The notes below the pieces were generated by a model that ran no database searches, was not told the origin of the DNA, and saw only the letters and a program-made list of their open reading frames with translations. A stretch of DNA of 64,000 nucleotides from Oasisia sp. SBJ-2009 (lineage: Eukaryota > Annelida > Polychaeta > Sabellida > Siboglinidae), in assembly GCA_964017155.1 (NCBI GenBank), contig OZ024865.1, positions 44,917,634-44,981,633 of the forward strand, in the 5' to 3' direction. Shown here in pieces: positions 1 through 11,400 of the stretch (position 1 is the first letter of the stretch; each line of letters starts with the position of its first letter). A program made the position numbers and the translations under genes.

Positions 1-3000
1 TTAATGTACACTTAACAGATTTATGATAAATGCTTTCAGATGCTGCCTTTGTAACTCACCCAACATTTAAATGGTTAAAAGACCTAAGTCACATTTTTAC
101 ACTCACAAAACAGAATTACCAATACCATTACCATTTCACCCACGTCCATCCCTGTGTAGTCCCAGTGCTCAGAGAAACAGCCAAGTGGACTGGCACAACA
201 GGATTTTAACAGACCTGCCCACACTTGAAACACTAATACGTGGATAGAACCAGCAGTCCATCACTCGACAGCTAGCAGTGGCCACATAAAAGCAATACCC
301 TCGAAAAATAAAGTAGATGCATTTGTGCCCAGCATGCCTTGAGTGTTGAGTCGCTCGGGTCAGCCACAGAAGCAGCACAATGAGCCAATCACAGCGGGGC
401 TAATGGACGCTGGACCCTGGCCGGGAGCCAAGCAAGCTCACAACGAATTGTTCCAATGTTCCTCTGTCTAATTGCATCTGCATTAGTAATGACTGTGCCA
501 GCACAAGACAGCTTGAAGGCTGACTGGCCACAGCCTGGAGGTGTCAAGCAAAAACGCTACAGGAAGCCAGTGGCATCTGGGGGTGCCTGGGGACCCCAGT
601 CCTAGCAGATGCATAAATCCATCAGTCAATTGGCCTGTTGGGACAATGCAACTGAACTTCGCTCTGAGTCACTTGTCAGTGTGGTGGCAGGATCCAGTAT
701 ATTTCTCGTTCCAATCTTGTTCCTATATAGAACTGTCAAGCAGGCACCTGCCATCATCAGCCACCCCCAGTCAGATTTCTGGTACATTAAGTGTTTTATC
801 ATTAAAAATTTACAATCGCCTATGCAAAGGGCTACTCATATGAAGCCTAAAGGGGATGGCCTGGCTGATCGTACAGATTTCCTTCTCTCTGTAATGGCCA
901 CTACCGCAGCTGACAACTGTGATGTCTAAGACACACACACTTATTATATTCAACAGCTACAGCTACTAGTACTACTAGTGATTTTATTTGGACATAGTCA
1001 GTTATTAACTTGTGTTTTCATTTTGTTGTTGTATTTTTATTATAAAATAGTGGCTCAAACAATGGGTATTAACACTGGAGAAGAATTAATGCATTGCAAC
1101 TATAGATTTACAATTTCTTTACATGTTATTTTCAGATGATTTATTTATTTTTACATATAACACAAGTGCCAACAGTTGCTGACCTTTATCATAATTTCCC
1201 ATGGTGGCACTAGGTGATGTCTGACTAGATGCGTCATATTCGATTTTGGCCTGCATTACTGAATTATAGAGGCATGCAGTCTGGGCATTTTATATTCCTT
1301 TGCAATGAACACATATTTTGAGCATAACACAGATCGTCAGCAAAGTTGCAAACAGCAGTTCATATATATATATATATATAATTATATATAGTCGTGCCTC
1401 GGTAAAACGTGGTAGTTGGGGGTCCACGAAATGGTTAAATGAAGCGCGTTTAGTAGTAGTTACGAGAGGGAGATCAATTTTATAACAGCATAATTATTGT
1501 ATGCTTGGGTATATATGTGACGTGGTCACGTAACAATAAAATGCGTCGATCTTCGATTTTACCCACAACCCTGTGTTTCTTATTACTACTGTATTACTGT
1601 ATATATACATTTATATTTTGATGTGACCAGAATGATTAATCAAGTCTGTATTTGGCAATTTGTTCAGTTGCCAATTGATATATGTGTGCCAATTTATACA
1701 CGATGTTTTACACATCTGCCAATCATGGATATTTCATCTGTTCTTGAACACAATATTCCAATGGCTGCCTGTCACGAGATGAATTATAAGATGAATTTTG
1801 TATACCCAATATTTGAAAGATTACATGTACAGCATTCTGCTTGATGGCACTGGAAATGAATGTTGTGTTTGTAGTGCCCTATAGAGAAGGTTCCAGAGAA
1901 GCTAGTGAGGCTAGTACACTGAAGTTCTAAGCAACATATCATGGAGCATCAACAGTAGTGAGAACCACACAGTTGAGTTTCCTATCAAAGTTGGCCTATA
2001 CCCAGGATCAGGGCTAAGCCCATTCCTTTTTATCGTAGTACTAGATGTCATCAGCGAAGAGTTCAGGTGTTAGCTGCCACATGAACTGCTGTTTGCAACT
2101 TTGCTGACGATCTGGCAGTAGTAACAGATACAGAGTCCTGAGGAGATGCAGAGGAGCTGGCTTGGATGGCAGATTGGGATGGAGAGCAAGGGACTAAAAG
2201 TCAATATCGGGAAAACGGAAGTGATGGTCAGCAGCAAGAGAGGAACAAAGGTAAACATCAAAGACAGCCAAGGCACGAGCCTCAGACAGGTGAATAAATA
2301 CAAAAAGTATTAATTTGGGTTGCTAATGTTATGCTGGTTAGTTCATAATGTATAACATGATTTCATGATACAAATAAAGATACCGTCTCTTCAGTGAGAC
2401 ATCTAGTTGGTATGGTTTCAGATAACATCCAGATTACCTTAACTAACGTCAGTGATTCGATACAAATTGTTCAGATAAGCCAAGTTAGCTAACTACTGGG
2501 AGAATTTACTCACAACATTTTAGTTGAATGATAACTTGTATTGCAATGGTGTTGTTTTTTGGAAGATAAGGATTTGTGTGTAAATAATAAATATTAAACA
2601 GTATTTAAGAAATTCTCCAAACAGAAGTTATAATGAACAAACGTTGTAACTTATTTGCAACCACAAATTACCACATGTAAGTTATTTACAAACTGTTCAG
2701 ACGGTTTCACCTTTATAAGGTAATACACCAATGTCTTTGTTAAAAAATTACACTAACTGCACATTATGCTCAATATTTAAAGACAAATGCAATTTCTTAT
2801 TCAAACATCACCTTGTAATATCACGAAATTACGCAAAACATGTTGTACAATATTGTGCAGCATAAAGCCAACATTCGAATATAGACCATCTTATCCATTT
2901 ATCCGGCACATTAAACAGGAATGTGACACATTTGTACATTTCAATTGTTGATTTGTGTAATGTAACAATTATGCTACTGGTCATTATAATAATTCGCAGG

Positions 3001-5594
3001 AATTGTGCCATGCAAATTCTGTTTTGTATACTTTCAGTCATTTGCTTGGATGTATATAAAAGAATTTATTTACAAATATGTTGGACATATCTACTGTCTG
3101 TGTGTAAATTTAAATAAGATTAAGAGTGCCATGTGGAGTGTGGGACATTTAAATTATTCTTATTGTTTGCATCTCTGCCTCTGGTGCCAAACTCCCTGGA
3201 ATAAAAAATAACGCTAAATATTTAATAATCACATGTAGGGCCTACACAGCCTTCAATTTATAGGCTGCACCAACTTAACAATTGAATTGTGAAAAATGTG
3301 CAGCGTCAAAACCAGACTCACTGATTGACTGACAGAAGTCAGAAGACCGACGGATGTTGTTGGTTTGACACCGATTGACAGCTGCTGTTCACGGTTCAGA
3401 TTTGAAGATTCCAGTTCAAAGATAGTAGCTTAAATGGCACTGTCATCAAAATCAACAGTTTACACAGTCGGACGCAAAGTGTATGACGAATTGGACCCCT
3501 AATTTACGTTAGTTTATCCACCAGATTAGAATCGACACAAGCCGTTGTCGAGCCAGGTTCAAGCCTCCCTCACATAAAACTGACAACATGGGGAACGGAT
3601 GATACGTTGAGAAAACACCACACTGTACATTTTTATATGTTTTAATCATACTTACAGTAATTGGATGTCGCCAACTGGTTACTCAGTTACGACAGGTACA
3701 TACTCTGCAAAATGTGTAGTAGTTTACGCACATAAATTTATTTCGTACGCAGTTGTCCGGCTTTGGTCGTACGCGTTTCGCCGTGGGTAAATGACGGCAT
3801 CGAACATGGTATACGAAACCAACCAAACAATGTTAATAATAATAAGGACTCCGTAATAATAAATACAAACGTAGTAGATTAATGAAGATAGGCAAATACT
3901 AATTAAGTATCTATGTTCAATACAAAATCTACACTATTTCAAGATGTATGCACATATTTCTTGTATTGCGCATTAATTGGTCTTACACTCCTTTGCTAAC
4001 TATAGTTGAGTTAAATATATATTTTCCAACTTTAATGGTATAAAAAATTTACGCTGCGTAGCATTCTTATTTTTGCGAACCTATGTTTCCGATGATTTTG
4101 GGCACACACAAACAAAACAGTTCTTATAAGTAGTATTATCGTATATACTTTTCTCCAATGCAAACGGGGTCATTCCTGTTCCGTATACTCATATCCTGAT
4201 TATTAATTTCAAAAATTTAGTGGCCAATTTTGTTGTCTTGGAATAACACACTAAATTCCATTCAGAGAGAGCATTTAAATAAATTGGATACATAAATACA
4301 CATCATTTAATCGACTTCGTATCATAATTTTGTCTGCAATATATCATTTCCAGGAGACGATATATAAGGTTCCGCAAGGTAGCTGCACACTTTTAGTTGC
4401 TGAAATGTGCTGCCACCTGTTGTCACTAAAATAGTCCAATCTCCTGGAGGTGCCTGTTTTGGTCCAAATTGAGGTTTTAGACGAGTACTTTTATGGGTGC
4501 AAGCTTCGGTTATCATGACAGTGGAAAAGCTGAAGACAGCATGGAGGTATTGACAGGCGAAGGAACAATGCTGAACGTCAATGCGAAAAATTAGCAAAGG
4601 CACACACCCATCTGATCTAATGATCCAATCTGAAATGTCAGCCCCTCCAATTATAATTATGTTATACAGACACCAGGGTTAAAGGATAGAAATGGGCCAC
4701 CACTCTACACAACTTTATATAGTTTATTGTGTTGAATACATGAAATATATTAGACACAATAATGTCTTAGTTGCCTGTCATAATGCAGCTATAATATAAC
4801 TTGATTAAAATGTACAACCAACACGTGCAAATGTGAGCATTAACCTAAGAGTTGATAAGATTGCCTAAACGTTATTTAATCATCTGTAATAGTACAACCA
4901 AACAACAATCAAAGTGAATATAGTAAAATATAGGTGAACATTAAACTATAAGTGTCATACAATTGCCCCACAAACAGCAACAATTAAAATAAAATAATTT
5001 ATATGTACACGTGTATGTTGTACAACTGCCATGTCGTCAAGGCAGATGTTTTGCGTTTTATCTCTAAATGTGTATTTACAAAGTGTGTGCAATTTAAACA
5101 AAATAATTTTAAATGAAAAGAACAGGAACTTTGAGATCTGTTCTTCATTAAAAAGGAAACTCCATTACAACAATCTTAATTAGCAGCAAAATAACTGGTC
5201 AGGTAATGTGCATGTATATACCAGGAGTAGTCGTATTTATAAACAATTGCACAGAGTGAATTTGTAAACACGTACTGGCCCAGGATACAGCCTCTACACT
5301 AAATATGCATACAGTAACATATACAAACATATACAACAAGCACACACATGCACGCACATACGTAAGTATGTTATTCTAATCTAAAATAGATCGTCATCCA
5401 TTAAAAAGAAACAAACATCTCTAAGAGTGTTATACGCTATTAAAATCTAAAATTAAGAGTTTTCCATTAAAAAATAAACACATTTCTACCGGGTGCCATA
5501 CACGATTAAGACAAAAGAAAATTGACACTAAGAAATATCACAATCCACTGGGTTGGACAGCATCTGTTATGGTTGTTGTTCCTTGTGGACACCT
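1..5594. other. intergenic region downstream of TCHP
   Basis: AT-rich sequence with no supported gene. It contains the RT fragment at 1865-2320 and a TA microsatellite at 1362-1390. The 3' UTR of TCHP should occupy the right part; a TTTATT at about 4722 (AATAAA on the minus strand) is one possible polyadenylation signal. The remaining ORFs are short and unlike known proteins. Confidence 0.6.
1865..2320 (+). pseudogene. LINE reverse-transcriptase fragment with FADD motif
   Basis: Allowing frameshifts, the plus strand encodes QGSGLSPFLFIVVLDVISEE-like sequence, then LLFADDLAVVTDTE, RSWLGWQIGMESKGLKVN and GKTEVMVSSKRGTKV. This is the palm and post-palm part of an RTE-like or craniate-type LINE RT. 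Both ends are missing and stops are present, so it is a decayed 5'-truncated copy in intergenic DNA. Confidence 0.75.
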
Positions 5595-7191
5595 TCACAT
5601 CCATGCTTGTTTCTTGGCACGAACCTGTAAATACAGCAATGTTGTTAATTTAAATCAAGTATCTTTGATTTTATCAAAACAATAAGACATCTATGATATA
5701 ACAAAAACTATTTACTATTTATAAATTTCTACAGGTTTTAATCTTCTAATACATTTCAATGGATATTATAATAAAATTAAAATATAGTTTTCCTTCAGTT
5801 TGTTTCATACCTATCACAAAATGGATTCCATAGGATCTTAGTTAACATACACCAGTTAGGGTATGAAATGGGTTCCATAATCTTAATTAATATATTAACA
5901 GACAGCTTAAACAAATACTTTAATGTAATTATCTGACCTTGGCTTTGGTCACAATCCCCCACGACCAGGGTCCGTACACATCTGGACATTTGAAATACAA
6001 GACTTTTCAAGGCTATTTGAAAAAGAAATTCAATACTGTCTTAACGACATATGTACTTTTAAGCACAGCAAATGAAGTTAACATTAAAATCTTTACTTGA
6101 CTAAGAAAACAATGGCGCCAACCTTCAACCACAATGCCCATTGCCCAATGTGCACGAGTTATTTTTGTGCACAGGCTTTTCTTTTTCTGGCTATTATTCG
6201 TCACAACATTTGAGTCGAAACAATATTTTAATGACCACAATTAAATTCAAGACTTTTCAAGGCTACTTTGTAAAATTCAAGGATTTCAAGGCCTTGAATT
6301 TGGTTCAATCAAATTCAAGGCTTTTCAAGACTTTCAAGGCGCCACCCATGTGGACCCTGCGTGCTCTCTGGCAGTGTCCATGTTTGCAGAAGTTGCCCAC
6401 AAACCTTAGGTGTGTACCCCCGTACACTCATTCGTGCTGCCTCCTGCTCTAACAGCTCGTCATATTCCGCCTCCGCCTTTTGGTCGTCCAGAAGGTCAAG
6501 GTTCAATCGCAGCTGCTCGCCCTGTCTCTGTTCCCGCCGCGTCGACATCTGGAGCACACACATGTCATATTGGCTTTAACCCTTTATCCCCAACTGCCCA
6601 GATTCAGCCAATCTGTCAGGATATTGCTGACTTTGGCGACTCACATGTGGTGTCGTCTACTGAATGATTGTGTGTAAACACCATGTTCATGCTGGATCTA
6701 TTTAATAAAATTAATTGATTTATAAAGCGCCATATATCCGGAATATATAATTTTATGACTTTGCTGTTAGAATGGCTTTTTATTTATAACCCCCTGAAAA
6801 AAGTATCTTGCTGAATGTGTATAGGTTCTCTGCGGAATATTTTTCATTTCATTAAAACGTCAGACCATTTGCAATTACACAAAGGTACATATTCATATAT
6901 ATAATTATATATATATGTATATATATATATTTGTATATATATATATATTATATATAATATATAATATAGATATTATATATATATGTAAATGTATATATAT
7001 ATACATATATATACTATATACATATATATAAGATATACATATATATATGTATGTATGTATGTATATATATATATATATACATATATATACTATATACATA
7101 TATATAAGATATACATATATATATGTATGTATGTATATATATATACATATATATATAATTATATATATATATAATTATATATATATATATA

Positions 7192-7269
<78 letters not shown>

Positions 7270-8368
7270 AACTTGTATCAGTTTACACAAGCACTGGTGT
7301 GTTCCCTACTCAACCTCCACTGGTCCTCTACTACAGCTACTTCTCACTAACACCTTGACGCCTGTTCCAGTTACCTGTGCCTGCAGTTCTTGTTTTCTCG
7401 CCGTCTTCATCTCATCCTGCTCCTCCTGCTCACGTCTCGTCATCTGCTGCATCATCTCGAGGTCCTGGACGAGCTCCTCCCGTCTCTGCAGCGACTCCTC
7501 CTGCCGCTGCCGGACCACCTCCATCTTGTTGGTGATCTGGTTCTGGCGTTCCTCCAGGACCTGGCAACACGGTCAGTTGGTGGTCAGTTGTTATTCAGGA
7601 CAGTGTCCAGGTATAGGATAGTCTCGCTTAACCGACTGTCGGTCAGCTGCGGAACTACGCCGAAAAGACAGTCTGGTCATTTACTTGTCTTTTGTTTGTT
7701 TATCCGCAAGATCTATACAGTGCTGCCACCTCATGGACACTGCCGTAATATATATTTTTTATAAACAACTGCGAATTTGTATTTCTATTTATTTTGTGTT
7801 AATATAAGTTTAATTTTTAATAATTTTATAATACAGCATTATTTGATGAAAAGGTATCCTTATTTAATTTGTATGCTATCCGTGTGGGGCTAAAAAATGC
7901 TGCCACCTCATGGATACTGGTTAATCCTGCCGTAATTATTATTTTATAAACAACTGTAAATTTGACTTTTTACTTACTTTTGTATTAATATAAGTTCAAT
8001 ATTGAATACTTTTCCTATGATATAATTATCTTGTAAAAGTATATCGTTATTTTAATTTTATTTCATAATTGGCCTGAGAGTCAATCGGCGTCTCTACCCT
8101 AATCTGGGGTAAGGCAGCCCTGGCAGGTGTCCACCACTGTCTAGAACTATGTATGCATTTGTACAGGTGAGTGAATAGGGACACTGTAAACAAATTAGGA
8201 AATAGGTAAAAAACAAATAAATACATTATTGCATTATTTTAATAATTATTTTTTACATTATTTTAATATATATATATATATAATATGGAAAATTCATATA
8301 TAATATACTGTAATACTAAGCATTAAAAAGTTAATTTTTAATGCCTGATTATACTAGTTAATTTTTGC

Positions 8369-8409
<41 letters not shown>

Positions 8410-11400
8410 AAATTACACATGATGCAAAAAGTATGGCAGCTTAAAATATAAAGCAAATACAACTTGAAACTTACTATAAATAATTTTATTTAATGAAAAT
8501 TATACTTAATAAATTACCTAACCTTTATTAAAACAATCATAACAGTTACTTAGTTAGACTTACACTCTAAAAACAATTTCAATCTGTAGTATATCCCACT
8601 TTAACATAAGACATGTATAATTTGTGAAACGTTCTGAAAATTCTTCCAAGCATGGCACAAGGAATGATCCCTAAGTGGGGGAGGGTTTCTGCCATTTTAA
8701 CACATCCTCACCTCCTGCATGAGTCTCTCGCGCGCCTGGCGTTCCCGAGCCCATTCCGACTCCCGTTTCTCCCAAATCCTGGCTGCTTCATCCCTGCAGC
8801 AAACAACAGCAATATACAGCCCGGGAAAACATGAGGTGTGGAATTACCAGACAAGACGTCTTATGGGGGAAGTTGTGTTTAGATAATGTAATAATATTAT
8901 GTGTAAGGTTGGTATCATGTTTGTTTGCAATGTAAATTATATGTCGTGAAGCTAAGTTAAAATTGATGTTGTATAAGCATTGATTTTAATTTCATTATTA
9001 GAATGTAATAGGAAGGGAAGAGAGAGTGGCTTTAAGGGTTTAAAAGTGGAATATGATAAGATTTGAAGGAGGTGGGAGTGGGAGTGGGAGTGAGAAGACG
9101 CAGACAGAGATGGGAGATAGAGCGAGAGAGACAGAGATGGGGGGGGGGAGAGAGAGACAGAGAGAGACCGACTGACCGCGACAGAGAGACATAGAGAGAG
9201 AAACAGAGAGACTCCAGCTCATGATTGAGGAAAGGATTGACAAAGAAGGTGGACAGCAGATGAGCTGGACGAGAAGAAAGACGGGTTGGAGGGTGTAAGA
9301 GTGACAGAGTGTGAGAATGAGAAGACATGTCCACTCACTGATAGAGCATGTCCAGTTCAGCTTCTCTCTGTTTCTCCAACTTGAGCTGTTCGTCCACCAC
9401 CTGTCAACACACACAGTTGTCACTTCAGAGGTCGGAGGTCAGTAATAAGTTTACTAATAACACAAGACATTTTATTCCATGGCACACTGAAATAACAGTT
9501 TCTAAATGGATTTGTTTTAGTTAAAACAGGGTCCATACACATCTGGACATTTGAAATTCAAGGCTATTCAAGACTTTTCAAGGCTATTTGAAAAATAAAT
9601 TCAAGACTGTTTTAATGACATATGTACTTTTAAGCGCAGTAAAATAAGTTAACATTAAACATGGCAGTAAAATAAGTTAACATTAAAAATGGCAGTAAAA
9701 TAAGTTAACATTAATTTTTTTTACTAGACTAAGAAAACAATGGCGCCGACCACAATGAAATGCCGATTGCCCAATGTGCACGAGTTATTTGTGTGTGTAG
9801 ACTTTGCCTTTTCTGGCTGTTATTCATCAAAACAATTGAGTCAAAACAATATTTTATTGACCACAATTAAATTCAAGACTTTTCAAGACTATTTTGTAAA
9901 ATTCAAGGATTTCAAGGCCTTGAATTTGGTCCAATCAAATTCAATGCTTTTCAAGACTTTCAAGGCTCTGTATGGACTCGAAAAATCTGTATTGAACACT
10001 AACTACTTCATAAATCTAAACTTGTCATACATAAAAACAATGGTTTCCCACACAAATTAAGATGCTATAGCAAGGGTATTGGACATACATGTATTTTACC
10101 ACCAAATGGTTTTTCTTCACTAGTAATACCATTCTAAATCCTACCATAGGACACATCCTTGTCCGTCCACAAGGCCACACCTTAAGCCCCACCCAGTACA
10201 TACAAGGCTCCACCCTCATGCTGCCCACCCAAACCCTCCCTCATCACTTCCCCAGTACAACCGCAGACCATGTTTTTATCCCCACCAAAAAAGACGCCTT
10301 CATTAAACCTAGCCCTGCCCATTGTGACACCTTCACCCACTCATGGAAACACCCAATCTCCACCCATGACCACACCCCACTGTGTGACCCCAGCCCCACC
10401 CACCTGCTTCATCCACGCTGCGTCTGCCTTGGTCCTCTCCCTCCGAGCTGTCTGGATGGCTCGGTCCTCCTCCTCCTGAGCCATGAGCCGCTCCAGAAAC
10501 TTCTGGTCCTCCATCTAACAAGTAAACACACACAACACATCGGTATGGTCCTCCGTCTAACACACACAACACACGGGTGTCAACAAACGATGACGAAAGC
10601 TTGTTTCTTTGCAAGTCACCTGGTGGAACTGAACCACACTATATCAATTTAATGTGGAAATCTTCTGCAAAGTTTTTGTTAATTACTGCGCATGTCACCA
10701 TCACTACCTGAAACCAACAACAGACTACCAGTTCCTCTTAAAGGGATACTTCAGTCAGTGAGAGATTCACAGCATTCACTTACATCTATATAGTATATTG
10801 GTTGTCCATAGTAATTGTGCACACAGATCATTAATAAACAATTATAGTATAACTGTACAAGAAACACTCCATGTTCGATTCAGGGCGCTGCCATCTTGAG
10901 ATTTATGTGCAAGTGACGTAAACCACTTACATCACTGGCGCATGCATGTTCGAACATACTAAGTCTGTCCAATGGTATTTGATGTATCCAGTACGTCGCG
11001 GATTGATTATGTCACTATCACAACTATTATCGAACATTCCGCCATTCCTTGCCTTTTCAACAATACGCCAGAGATGTAAATTATTTGGCTTACATCACTG
11101 GCACATAAGTCCCAAGATGGCAGTGCCCTGAATCTAAGATAGCATGTTTTTGATACCATTAAACTAATTGTTTATTAACGATCGTTGTGCACAATTACTA
11201 GGCACAACCAATATATTACACATATGTAAGTAACTGCTGTGAATCTCTCACTGGAGTATCTCTTTAACTGGAAAAATGGAGACCAGCAAAAGCTTGGTAC
11301 TGTAGGAGCTAAAAGACAAAGATGTAACAGACCGGAACAAGAGGTAATGACTCTTACATTCCAGACTAATCCCCGTGAGAGATAATGACGGTGGAAGTAG

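Noticed and set aside
541..929. Overlapping 100- and 106-aa ORFs near the left edge
   Set aside because: They start partly at non-ATG codons, have no family resemblance, and show composition like non-coding DNA.
4322..4603. 93-aa minus-strand ORF containing KPQFGPKQAPPGDWTILV
   Set aside because: The composition is protein-like, but I recognise no family and see no splice or neighbour support. A decayed transposon fragment is possible.
6315..6404. Extension of the TCHP last exon into a MITE as the normal C-terminus
   Set aside because: A good donor (AAG|GTTTGT) at 6403-6404 and an acceptor at 5625-5626 join in phase to a short exon whose tail matches the family end (GYxPK...AW), giving 499 aa like human. 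The extension is at most a retained-intron isoform.
6905..7358. Tyr/Ile-rich ORFs in the TA microsatellite
   Set aside because: Simple-sequence translation without any start context or conservation.
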